Assembly: GCA_030681475.1 (NCBI GenBank)
Contig: JAUXWT010000097.1
Coordinates: 1 to 51,890 of the forward strand
From: Bacteroidales bacterium
GTDB taxonomy: Bacteria; Bacteroidota; Bacteroidia; Bacteroidales; FEN-979
Direction: 5' to 3'
DNA: 51,890 bases
Shown: piece after piece, positions 12,001-17,761 of the stretch
Numbering within the stretch: the first letter of the stretch is position 1
How the letters are laid out: each line of letters starts with the position of its first letter
Notes under the pieces: generated by a model
Databases searched by the model: none
What the model saw: the letters and a program-made list of their open reading frames with translations, nothing else
What the model was told of the DNA's origin: nothing
Position numbers and translations under genes: made by a program

Positions 12001-14952
12001 AATACTGTTTACATCGAAGGCAACCTTAGCTCAGGCATCACGGACAAGTCATACGCCCTTTTCAGCAATACCAAATCCAATGTACGCAATTTCAGAAACA
12101 ATGTCCTGGCAAATTTCCGTTCCACAACCAACGGTTCGAACCTGCATTATGCCGCCTATTTTAATTACACCGGTAGTGGAAATTTAATCCTTGATTATAA
12201 TGATTATTTCGCCCCGGGTGAAGGAGGGGTTGTCGGGTACTACGGGGGCAGTAGCAAGACTTCGCTGCCCATCGTTCCCGGAACAGACGGGCACAGCACC
12301 ATTTCAGACCCCCAGTTTGTTTATGCCGGCGGCCCGGAAGCCTCCCATTACCGGCTCAATGCGCCAACCGAAGGTACCGGCACGACAGGGATCTGGATCG
12401 ATTACGGTATGGTTGCCAGGGGAACTCCGCCGAATATTGGCGCCTGGGAATTAATTACCAACCGATGGATCGGAACGGTAAGCAGCGACTTTGGAAATTA
12501 TTTAAACTGGACTTCAGAAACAGTGCCGGTTGCAGGCGCAAACATCGTGTTTGATATCGACGCCGTGAACGATTGTTACCTGGATATTGACAGAACAGTC
12601 GGCAACATTACCAATCACACGGGCAAGTTGTTCGTAGTCAATGAAAAACAGCTTACGATCCAGGGGAACCCCTATTTATCGATCGAAGCAAAAATAGATG
12701 CCACCGCAGCCTCATCGACCGTGGTCTTTGCCGGGACGAAGGTTCAGACCATCCCCGCCGAGACTTTTGTGAGCAATGCAGTATACAACCTGACCGTGAA
12801 CACCGATTACGGCGTGACCTCGCTCGCCGACCTGGCCGTAACCAACAACCTCAGCCTGTTAAGCACCAACCCATCGGCTAACGCAGGAAGTCTCGACATG
12901 AGGGACACCTCTGCATTGAAAATCCTTACCATGGGGGCAAATGCGACCACCACGGGAATCGGCGATGTTACCGGTATCGTGAAAAGATCATCGTTTGATG
13001 CAGATACGCCTTATTCGTTCGGCAACGAATTTACCACCCTTACTTTTTCTGAAGGCGGAACGATGCCCGATGATATCAGCGTAAAAATCTCCATTGGAGA
13101 GGCACCCCCGGCAAAGCCTGATGCCATATTACGCAACTATGACATTGTGCGCACCGGCGGAAGCAACCTGGAGGTTTCGCTGGCACAACACTACCTTGAC
13201 AGTGAACTCAATGGCATCCCGGAAGCCGACCTGATCGTGGTCAGCGGCCAGACCGGAAACCTGATCGTGAACGAACTTGGCAAGACAGCGGATAATGCTA
13301 CCGACAATTGGGTCAGTTTATCCAACCTGAATATTACCGACTTTCTGACTGCCCCCGGCAATAAATTCTGGACACTTGCCCGTGCTTACAGCTCGGTAGT
13401 GATCTCCGGCAACAAAGGATGGAGAATGATCTCCTCACCACGTGCAACAACCTGTGCCGACCTGCTCTTCGGTTTTACATCGCAGGGGGTTACCGGGTCA
13501 ACCTATCCGGCCAAGCAACCCAATTTCCTGTGGTTCGACGAGACCGATACGCTCACCACCAACATGAGCTGGCGCACCGCCTCTTCCATGAACGATGCCA
13601 TTAAATCAGGACGCGGGTATTATTTTTATGTTTTTGGCGCCATTGAAGAAGATCCCGATTACAACCTGCCCCTGCCGGCTGTGATGTCCGCTTCGGGCAA
13701 CCAGGACTTTACCAGTGGCGAATACAGCTTTTCAGGGCCCAACCAGCGGGTTACCTTCAGTCCACGCGCCGGCGGACAGTCGGGCACCGGCTCTTTTTAC
13801 GACACCAACCTCGATGATGAAGGCTGGAACATGGTGGGGAATCCATCGACGCTTTCATTAGACTGGGACCATCCGACCGGATGGACAAAAACCAACCTCG
13901 ACAACGCCATTTATATCTGGGATCCCGCCGCAAACGACTGGAAAACATGGAACGGTACAACCGGGACCCTGGGTACCGGCAAGATCGCACCCTTCCAGGC
14001 GTTCTGGGTAAAAGCCAGCGCGACAGATCCGGCCCTGGATTTTACGGATGCCGTACTCACCACCGGCGGCTATTTTTATGGCGGAGGCTCCCCCGTGAAA
14101 TCAACAACCACACCATCGCAACCCCTCACGGTCAACCTATCCCTGAAAGCCATGGATATGAAAACCAGCGCATTTTTAACCTTCTCGCCGGATGCAGCCA
14201 TCGGTCACGATCCCCGGGATGCCTTCCGCCTGGAGCCTCTTTCCGACACCTGGCTCGAACTTTTCAGTGTCGCCTCGCCCTTGCATACTGAACCGCTGGT
14301 GATCAACAACCTGCCGCCCCCGGACCAGGATGTCTATAATCTGCCATTATTTACTGGCGGCCAGGTAAAAGGACAGCCCCTCAATGGCGCTTACACCATG
14401 GAATGGCAACTTCCGGCGGACTGGCCGGCCGACTGGTGCATCAGCCTGCATGACCACGGGCTGAAAAAAGCCTTGTCGATGAATGAACAGCATCAATACG
14501 ATTTTTCACAAGGGTCAACGAAACAGGGTGCCTTAAGCCAACCGGGCGAAGATAAACAGCCTGTGCTTCCGCCATCCATCGTAAAACCCGTATCGTCCCA
14601 AAGTTCGCTCAAGGCTGGCGGAGAACCGCCCCCCTTCAGCATCATCATCGAGCGGCGTAGTCCGGGTCAGACAGTAAATTATATTGCGCTGAAGCCCCGC
14701 CTGCTGCCAAACTACCCCAATCCGTTCAACAGAAGTACGACCATCAGGTTCTCCCTGCCCGCTCCGGGAAAAGTTACCCTAAGCCTCTACAACATTTATG
14801 GACAGCTCATCCAGGTGATCGATCATCAAAACTTTGAAGCAGGCATGCATGAACTCACATGGCAAAGATCATCCCTTAAATGCGGCATATACCTGCTTCA
14901 GATGAAAACCGCCGAGAATACAGAAGTCATTAAACTTAACATCGTGAATTAA
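1..14952 (+). CDS. Giant repetitive beta-helix surface protein with T9SS type A sorting domain (5' partial)
   Basis: The reading frame is open from base 1; the GTG at 34 is not a credible start because the codons before it continue the repeat, so the N terminus lies outside the window. At least 4,983 residues are encoded. Four long modules, each rich in Asn, Thr, Gly and Ser and typical of right-handed parallel beta-helices (repeated NNxI turns), end near 2940, 6770, 10150 and 12450. The first three end in DIGADE, the fourth in NIGAWE. A block resembling NLPTNAIYSAGSS recurs at about 40, 3913, 7309 and 10678. A separate domain of about 150 residues sits between modules 1 and 2 (2941-3400). 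After module 4 come an NW-type beta domain, a GWRMISSP domain (from 13419) and, from about 14698, a Por-type sorting domain (LPNYPNPFNRSTTIRF, GIYLLQMKT, IKLNIVN). The family role is export by T9SS and attachment to, or release from, the outer membrane. An adhesin-like function is inferred. Confidence 0.9.
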   Translation, partial: TISNNIIRPAGVNLPTNAIYSAGSSIFIDNSNNAITGNSIQDYYNASTASNGIFIASNCSGWTISGNKLFQSATRTATAANIHRGINIVTALGVGYTVSNNIIGYANASQTGTSTYTCGASMSNRYFGIELTVGTSAVSNVQGNTIAGISLTNTIGTAVTAAPGIFTGISILAGSVNVGETTEGTFGNTIGATTGNGSITVTGSVTLNYIAGIYVTSAGTVNIQNNNIGAFRTAGGNTIGYTFHAINTAGTGGFNISSNNIGSAGTANSISVGTVSTTSGVCTLNGIYNLATGVVSISGNTVQNVTVYGTGASILIGVQNSTGSGNELAITGNSIIAINNTGSGAITGISNTAAIAATANITTNTIRSSTLSGTGAFTGIVNSSIAATININNNIIRNITRTPVTGAFTGISSTGAVPTALNINDNQLGNADGGLVTFSAASSGALTGINVSGAIATCDVSIQRNDFSGIVHSSVATSPHTYIINAAVSQSMTISSNTFTNLNVNTTGAIIFISNNVSLLSGSTKNINNNSIVNGFTRTSTAASGTLTLYTNTTGVSAPGSTINNNNNDFSNITVSGAAIIAGWINTDAGYGTKNLKNNTFSNWTGANTPTGAFTGIAVNTIGTDNEVSGNQINTFYAGGNIYGITTAAGNDRISSNTIHTLVSISATAAAVVNGIAITAGTLKQVFQNTIYNLESNGGFTTGSISGIAVTGGLTNLVYRNKIYNISSANSAITTGTVNGIMVSGTGADQVTTVRNNIIGDIRATAASAADPMRGINIANTGLRSATNVYFNTVYLNAGQSTGTNCGSSGIYHAASATATTGRLDLRNNVIVNISQPKGTGLTVAFRRSAGTANTQNNFAVTSNNNLYYAGTPGATNLIYYDLTAPGTFQTLTAYKAATFTAGTISPRDQASITENPDFVSTTGGDATYLHINTATATQIESGAANIAGISVDFDGDTRQGNTGYSGSGTMPDIGADEGNFTKNDLVGPTISYTPIANNSCTGNPTLSVVITDASGINTTTGTKPRIYFKKSTSNNAINGNTSSDNGWKYTEATNTASPFNFEINFSILLGGSANTGDIIQYFVVAQDLAATPNVSMNAGAFTTPPGSVALITSNVPTANTPASFTILAGLSGNVTIGSAGTYTSLTGAGGLFSDINIKGLSGNLTATIIDGSVTETGANALNTVRYGCNNNYTIIVNPNAATAVTLTGSVAGPLINLNGAGNVTIDGLNTGGASLTISNTNSTGTASTIQFIADASNNTITNCIIEGSGTGAAYGTILFSTGTITGNDANTISYNTIRPAGSNLPTNAIYSAGTSIVADNSGNSIINNSIQDYFNAAAASNGIFIASNSSAWTINGNKFFQTGDRTATAGATHRAINIVTASGTGYTVNNNIIGFADASSTGTTSYGGTFANLFRAIEMTVNIIGTASVADGNTIGGINFTTSSGTSTLPGIFSGISVLAGNVNIGTVTGNTIGSTTGTGSITVTSSTSLGVVTGIYSTTLGTVSISKNNIGSITAVGTGNVGYTFYGINSAGVLGNYNISSNTVGGATSNSISIGTGSAAAVTTLYGIYNLATGVISISDNAVQNATANGTGASLLTGILNSAGSGTELNLTGNSVIAINNTGTGAVTGISNTAATAAAANITGNTVRSSTFTGTGAFTGILNGSTAATTNINTNIIRNISSGGPAVTVTGISSTGAIPTALNINSNQLGNSDGGFITFSAANSGAVTGITVATTAATAALSIQSNNFSGIVHSSLGTSTHTYIINAAATKSQNISYNTFTNLNVNTTGAIIFIQNNVSLPNGGTQDINNNSIVTGFTRASTAASGALTIFTSSTSVSAAGSTINNNGNNFSNITVSGAASIAGWINTDAGNGTKNIKNNTFSTWTGANTPTGAFTGITVNTVGTDNEISGNQVNTFIGGGNIYGITTAAGNDRISLNTIHTLVSSSATAAAVVNGIAITSGTLKQVFQNTIYNLQSNGGFTTGSISGIAVTGGLSSLIVRNRIYNISSAGSAITTGTVNGIMVSGAVADQSTTIRNNIIGDIRAAAAAAADPMRGINIANTGLRSSTNVYYNTVYMNAPASSGVNCGSSGLYHAANAIATTGALDLRNNIILNQSTPKGTGLTVAVRRSASATNNYLLTSNNNLFYAGAPSSNQLVYYDGTNSALALTDYQAIVTPREINSVYEDLISGTKFLSTDGGNANFLHLDPAKENLAESRAVNIDGITLDYDSDIRQGNPGYTGFGEAPDIGADEFNGSPALALSGSYKVGLGERFTSFTNAGGLFATINSLGLKGNVTVNVTSDLSEGGSRSLNQWTEEGAGNYTLTIRPSAASPRIISGNVDAGMIRYTGGDRVLIDGRFSGAGSYLTFRNTSTVSGTSTFQFINDASDNTIKNCIIEGSGTGTTSGTVFLSAGTVTGNDNITITTNTIGPAGSNLPANAIYSAGSSVSIDNSEITVSDNLIKDYFSASASSNGIFAASNSAAWTITGNKLFQTATRTVTAGNIHRGINIVTPSGVGYTVNNNIVGFANAASTGTTTYTGGFATIFRGIEMTVGITGTSGIQGNTIGGIYLATSSAAALPGIFSGISVLSGNVNIGTSTANTVGASTGTGSIVVNSTTTGGVVTGIYVTTIGSADIRNNTVGSVTATGDDAIGFTFHGIYSAGAFGNCNIISNTIGSAVTANSISVGSNTATAVNAFNGINNAATGTVSINDNVVRNATVNGSAASVLYGILNSGAGGALSINGNNIISCTNMGTGTGAFTAISNTAAPETATINSNIIRNNLRTASGVFTGISSTGAIYSALNVDNNHLGNADGGLLVNSAASSGALTGINVSGATGSSALSIQGNDIRGITYSVASTSANTYIINTAATKSQNISNNTFTDLDVNTSGNVIFISNNVVLPVDGTQLIQNNRLATAIMPVPAIFFNKGISGGTLTLFTSTTTATAAQGVTITHSNNNFSNLQVTGSTAIAGWVQTDAGEGSPTLALRNNTFENWQGGSGAITVINVNTTSTSNATKENSIKKISSSGSITGIITGAGNDNIFSNTIDSLISEGGVAATIVSGINITSGSYQNIYSNIISHLTGNGPTTGTVRGMLISGGSLINVYQNTISGLTSNSNTTGAISGIWISGGSFINVDRNKIYDISSGSSAMSGAGSVQGIHVSGSSANLNVTISNNIIGDIRTLNANLANPLRGISLISTGLNSNLNIYYNTVYLNATSTRTNFGTSGIHHVSSSTAATATLDLRNNIIINNSESFGTGLTVAFRRSAPDLANYALTSSNNLYYAGPTSAPGLIYHDGTNSDQSLEAFQARVTPADAASVTEDIATNMGFLSLMGTAQDYLHINPAKPTLIESGAGVIAGFAVDFDGEPRNELAPDIGADESAGLRPVVIVSAAHAGSNGNYLSLGVAFDSINAQEQTGNDIVLKVIANSLEGTTASLNPGSWNSLTVYPTAEGIYIYGNIDGASLVDLNGADHVTFDGRVNKTGSAKDLTLANTYTGAAASTIRFFGSAENNTVKYCTVKGAGTGQTGGVIFFSTALSGNGNNGNMIDHCDLTSDGSNRPYNIVYSSGTSGSENSANTISNNNIFDFINAGASSNGIYIGSNSTGWTITGNSFYETTSFTPNTFAEYDVIRIDNTSGDSFTVSDNYIGGSSASCGGGAWTVTSANYNTFSGIRMTVGNSPTSSVQNNTIQNMNYTSDGFWYGIYLDAGSINIGTIAGNTIGATSGNSSITVSKNYNYSSAYGIFVNGSGTVNIENNNIGSITTTGNESYPLSFFGIFNSSTGETGRIVGNLIGSIYTANSIQATGSASSSGTPQYVSGIYCAATGSTLISGNTIVNMYNAYAKPTSEYGNIEGIVTTNGVNTILNNTIQNLNTTSPGTGTDDAASVLGISQTSTSPGQIVSGNEIYNLSNTYGSAINVSVIGLFYAGPASGTNTVSGNFIHGLSLSPGSTSGLIAGIKTGSGTTTYSNNIISLGGNTATTVYGIYETGEYNTNNNLYFNTVYIEGNLSSGITDKSYALFSNTKSNVRNFRNNVLANFRSTTNGSNLHYAAYFNYTGSGNLILDYNDYFAPGEGGVVGYYGGSSKTSLPIVPGTDGHSTISDPQFVYAGGPEASHYRLNAPTEGTGTTGIWIDYGMVARGTPPNIGAWELITNRWIGTVSSDFGNYLNWTSETVPVAGANIVFDIDAVNDCYLDIDRTVGNITNHTGKLFVVNEKQLTIQGNPYLSIEAKIDATAASSTVVFAGTKVQTIPAETFVSNAVYNLTVNTDYGVTSLADLAVTNNLSLLSTNPSANAGSLDMRDTSALKILTMGANATTTGIGDVTGIVKRSSFDADTPYSFGNEFTTLTFSEGGTMPDDISVKISIGEAPPAKPDAILRNYDIVRTGGSNLEVSLAQHYLDSELNGIPEADLIVVSGQTGNLIVNELGKTADNATDNWVSLSNLNITDFLTAPGNKFWTLARAYSSVVISGNKGWRMISSPRATTCADLLFGFTSQGVTGSTYPAKQPNFLWFDETDTLTTNMSWRTASSMNDAIKSGRGYYFYVFGAIEEDPDYNLPLPAVMSASGNQDFTSGEYSFSGPNQRVTFSPRAGGQSGTGSFYDTNLDDEGWNMVGNPSTLSLDWDHPTGWTKTNLDNAIYIWDPAANDWKTWNGTTGTLGTGKIAPFQAFWVKASATDPALDFTDAVLTTGGYFYGGGSPVKSTTTPSQPLTVNLSLKAMDMKTSAFLTFSPDAAIGHDPRDAFRLEPLSDTWLELFSVASPLHTEPLVINNLPPPDQDVYNLPLFTGGQVKGQPLNGAYTMEWQLPADWPADWCISLHDHGLKKALSMNEQHQYDFSQGSTKQGALSQPGEDKQPVLPPSIVKPVSSQSSLKAGGEPPPFSIIIERRSPGQTVNYIALKPRLLPNYPNPFNRSTTIRFSLPAPGKVTLSLYNIYGQLIQVIDHQNFEAGMHELTWQRSSLKCGIYLLQMKTAENTEVIKLNIVN

Positions 14953-15059
14953 TGCATACAGCAACTTCACAACATGTAAGGGTTTCCCCTATATTAAAAT
15001 CAGCATTCCGACCACAGGGATCGTCACACCGCCTTATACTCAGCAGACAAGCCCTGGCC

Positions 15060-15067
15060 TATATTTG
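15060..15067 (+). promoter_or_regulatory. -7 box of a putative promoter for the response regulator
   Basis: TATATTTG matches the Bacteroidota -7 consensus TAnnTTTG and lies 29 bases before the ATG at 15097. No clear -33 TTTG is present at the expected distance. The interval 14953-15059 has no other recognisable signal and no strong terminator after the giant gene. Confidence 0.45.
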
Positions 15068-15096
15068 CATACATTTTATATATTAAAATTAAATCC

Positions 15097-15492
15097 ATGA
15101 AGCTGTTAATTGCAGATGACTCGTTGATGATAAGGGAACGGATAAAAAATCTGGTCAGAAATTTTACTGAAGTATCGATCGTTGGGGAAGCCGGGAACGG
15201 GAAAACGGCCATGGAGATGATCAGGAAGTTCGATCCTGATCTTCTTCTGCTTGACCTCAGGATGCCGGAAATGGGCGGAATGGATGTGCTCAAGGGCATG
15301 AAGGAGGCCAACATGAGGACCAAAGTCTGCATTTTAACCAATTACCCCTATCCACAATACCGCGACAAATGCCTGGCACTTGGCGCCGATTATTTCCTGT
15401 GCAAATCAGATGATTTTGAAAAGCTAAATATTGTTATTTCAAATACAATAAAGGAAAGCGAAAAAAGAAACGCTAATAAAATTATCAATTGA
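15097..15492 (+). CDS. Receiver-only response regulator (CheY-like)
   Basis: This 131-residue protein is a single receiver domain. The acidic pocket is D8/D9, the phosphoacceptor is D53 in LLLLDLRMPEMGG, and the conserved switch and lysine positions are T81 and K103. The sequence resembles NarL/LuxR-type receivers (MKLLIADDS, VGEAGNGKTA), but it stops after the last helix with no DNA-binding or enzymatic output domain. No histidine kinase is encoded nearby. It must therefore act through a protein partner or as a phosphate sink. It lies between the T9SS giant gene and the fimbria-like operon, in the same direction, so a regulatory role in surface structures is plausible but only inferred from position. 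Confidence 0.88.
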   Translation: MKLLIADDSLMIRERIKNLVRNFTEVSIVGEAGNGKTAMEMIRKFDPDLLLLDLRMPEMGGMDVLKGMKEANMRTKVCILTNYPYPQYRDKCLALGADYFLCKSDDFEKLNIVISNTIKESEKRNANKIIN

Positions 15493-15497
15493 TCCGG

Positions 15498-15593
15498 ATG
15501 AACCGGTCCCCTATTTTTCCGAATTTGTTTAACAGTCTTAATCCGATCGTGGCTAAAAACACCGAAATCATTACGCTTAACATTGTCAACTAA
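15498..15593 (+). pseudogene. Remnant of a T9SS sorting-domain C terminus
   Basis: A 31-codon frame starting at ATG 15498 ends in AKNTEIITLNIVN. The giant protein ends in AENTEVIKLNIVN, with 10 of 13 residues the same. The DNA is also related: 31 of 42 bases match between 14911-14952 and 15552-15593, and similarity continues about 25 bases past both stop codons (ATGCAT...CAAC...CAACAT). The first half of the frame does not resemble a sorting domain, so this is most likely a decayed gene end and not a functional small protein. It could also be the far boundary of a duplication created when the response-regulator segment entered the locus. Confidence 0.55.
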
Positions 15594-15632
15594 CACATGC
15601 ATCAACATCGCAACATACCAAATATTCACACC

Positions 15633-16160
15633 ATGTATCATGCAACAAGGCTTTCAGCCCCTTGTTTCATGTTGCTGGTTTACCTGGGCTTTTTTAATTC
15701 CACCGGGATTCTCTTCGCACAAAAAACAGACAACATCACCATCAAAGCCACCGCCAGGGTGATGGAGATCGTCGAGATCGAAATGGTCACCATCAGGGAT
15801 ATGCAGATAGAAGTAAGCAGCGCAGTTGACGGCATCATCTCCATTGATCCCCTGCACGACCCTTCTGCAGGCGTGATGATGCTGAAAGGCAGGCCCGAGG
15901 CGCAATTCAGGGTTACATTTCTGCCAATGGTTGATCTGCAGAACACGCGGGGAAAAGGCTCTCTGTTGTTTACTTATAACGTGCATGGTTTTTCAGTTGA
16001 TGATCAACCGGCCGGGGAACCCATTGATGCAGTGGACCGGATCCTGCGTTTCAGCGACCAGGGCAAATATTACCTGTGGATTGGCGGCCGCATTGATATC
16101 AGCAATGCCCGCCAAGGCAGCTATGAAGGTGAGTTTACACTTGAGATAGAATATATATAA
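15633..16160 (+). CDS. Secreted DUF4402-like putative fimbrial subunit 1
   Basis: The protein has 175 residues from ATG 15633, which is preferred over the ATG at 15597 because it directly precedes a signal peptide (hydrophobic FMLLVYLGFF, ending in LFAQ). The mature part is all-beta in character, with a central GRPEAQFRVTF strand pair, a YYLWIGGRIDI segment and a C-terminal GSYEGEFTLEIEYI. That end has the pattern G-x-Y-x-G followed by alternating hydrophobics and a terminal Tyr, shared in whole or part with the three following proteins. The next ATG is one base past the stop codon, so the two genes are co-transcribed. Minor subunit or tip protein is inferred from the position before the chaperone and usher genes. 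Confidence 0.7.
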   Translation: MYHATRLSAPCFMLLVYLGFFNSTGILFAQKTDNITIKATARVMEIVEIEMVTIRDMQIEVSSAVDGIISIDPLHDPSAGVMMLKGRPEAQFRVTFLPMVDLQNTRGKGSLLFTYNVHGFSVDDQPAGEPIDAVDRILRFSDQGKYYLWIGGRIDISNARQGSYEGEFTLEIEYI

Positions 16161-16161
16161 C

Positions 16162-16776
16162 ATGATGCAAAGACTCCGGCATATCATTCTTTTTATGATC
16201 TTCAGCCTGCTGATAACGGGCCTTGCTATGGCGCAACGCATCAACTTCGGACTATACGCCACTGATGGTCTGGTTCTAACCGGGATCGTGAGTGAACTCG
16301 ATTTCAATGCCAGGAAGACCATCATACTCGCCGGTGATGATCCTATTTCGATCCTGCTTTCCGATGATGCCGCTGCAGCGCTGACCATCACCGGGCGGCC
16401 CGACCTGGATGTTACCGTTACCATTGATGCCCCGGCAACCCTTGATCTGATGTCAGGTCAAACCACCTACTCCATTCCCTTTTCGCTGGGTTTTGCATAC
16501 TCGAACCTGAATTCCGTCACCACAGAGTCCGCCAAATCGCAGGCGATACAGGTTCCGGCAGGATTTACGACTGCCGTCTTTCCGATATGGAGACGCGCTG
16601 ATGGAGGCCCCCCGGGACCGCCACCGACACCCGACCATACCGGATACGTACAACCGGCCGATAAAACAGCTTACCTGTTCATCTATGGCACCCTTGGACC
16701 GGTACCTGGTGACTCTCCCGTAGGTTTATATGAAGGAGAAATAAACATAACCGTTTCATATTCAACCTATAATTAA
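16162..16776 (+). CDS. Secreted DUF4402-like putative fimbrial subunit 2
   Basis: The protein has 204 residues, starting one base after the previous stop codon. An N-terminal signal peptide (ILFMIFSLLITGLAMAQ) precedes a beta-rich mature protein. It shares with its neighbours an early GL-VLTGIVSELDF segment, a TITGRPDLDVTVTID strand pair and the C-terminal GLYEGEINITVSY. A proline-rich stretch (GGPPGPPPTPDHTG) interrupts the fold around residues 150-163 and is absent from the others. No cysteine pair is present, unlike classical type 1 pilins. The role as a minor subunit is inferred from the shared C-terminal motif and gene order. Confidence 0.68.
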   Translation: MMQRLRHIILFMIFSLLITGLAMAQRINFGLYATDGLVLTGIVSELDFNARKTIILAGDDPISILLSDDAAAALTITGRPDLDVTVTIDAPATLDLMSGQTTYSIPFSLGFAYSNLNSVTTESAKSQAIQVPAGFTTAVFPIWRRADGGPPGPPPTPDHTGYVQPADKTAYLFIYGTLGPVPGDSPVGLYEGEINITVSYSTYN

Positions 16777-16813
16777 AGATCAGACAATACGAAAAAAAGA
16801 AAATATTTATTGC

Positions 16814-17602
16814 ATGACTAAAGGCAACATACAAAGACATCATCAAAACAGGGCGCTGCGGGTTCTCCAGGCGCTGCTGTGCCTGCTCATGCCCTGTCTT
16901 TCTTCCGGCCAGTTCGTGCGTTTGAACCTTGACATCCCTGCCGAAATTGGCCTCCGGGAAATTTCTCCGATGGAGGTTACCTTGATCCCTGACTTGCTTA
17001 CCGGTAAAAAAATCCTCACCGGAACTGCCGAATTCGTCATCACCGCCACTGAAAACCTGCAGGTTCAGGTACAAGTGATTACATGTGATTCATCGGTTGT
17101 CGAACGGGATCACAGCAGTTACTTTGCAGTTAACCTGAGGTACCGGAACGATGGCATGCAGAATCCGGCGCCTGTTTTGATTTCACACAGTGGTCAAAAC
17201 ACCAAACGGAATTTTACATCCCCGGTTGATGAGCCATATCAAAATGGTCCTGCCGTAAAAGTACATCAACGTGGTCCGGCGCCTGAAATACACCAAAACG
17301 GCACGACCACAATTTTTACTCAGAGCGCCCATCATCCTGTCTCCCCCGATGGAGTCAATCAAAGACCAATGCCATCCTCACCGGGGACTGAACTGGATCA
17401 AAGCGTTCCGGAATCTGTGCAGTACAACAGCGTCAACCAGGCCAACTTCCCGTTGAGCAACAGCGGCCGCATCATCGAAAACATGACAGACCGGCCTGCC
17501 ATACTGAAGGCCCATGTCTTTATAACAGTCCGAAGCAATGTAACCCCATATACTGCTGCCGCGTACAATGGCAGCATCCATATTCATATTGAATACAATT
17601 AA
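16814..17602 (+). CDS. Secreted DUF4402-like putative fimbrial subunit 3 with low-complexity insert
   Basis: The protein has 262 residues. The N terminus is basic and then hydrophobic (VLQALLCLLMPCLSSGQ), consistent with a signal peptide. Residues of about 35-120 and 215-262 look like two halves of the same beta domain found in the neighbours, ending in AAAYNGSIHIHIEYN. Between them lies about 90 residues of low-complexity sequence rich in His, Gln, Asn, Pro and Ser, with loose repeats (YQNGPAVKVHQRGPAPEIHQ). Such an insert in a subunit would form a long surface loop or linker. It sits 37 bases after the preceding gene. A tip or adhesive subunit is possible; this is not shown by the sequence. 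Confidence 0.62.
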   Translation: MTKGNIQRHHQNRALRVLQALLCLLMPCLSSGQFVRLNLDIPAEIGLREISPMEVTLIPDLLTGKKILTGTAEFVITATENLQVQVQVITCDSSVVERDHSSYFAVNLRYRNDGMQNPAPVLISHSGQNTKRNFTSPVDEPYQNGPAVKVHQRGPAPEIHQNGTTTIFTQSAHHPVSPDGVNQRPMPSSPGTELDQSVPESVQYNSVNQANFPLSNSGRIIENMTDRPAILKAHVFITVRSNVTPYTAAAYNGSIHIHIEYN

Positions 17603-17761
17603 CTGAAAATTAACCCCATAAATCAGAGGAAAGGAGACCCCAAACGAAACAGAAAGAACAAAAAAAATTATTTTAATACGCTTATTATCAACACATTTAA
17701 TTTAATACAAATCAATTTTATCAACAAATCAATTTTTATTAACAATTAAAAACAAACTAAA

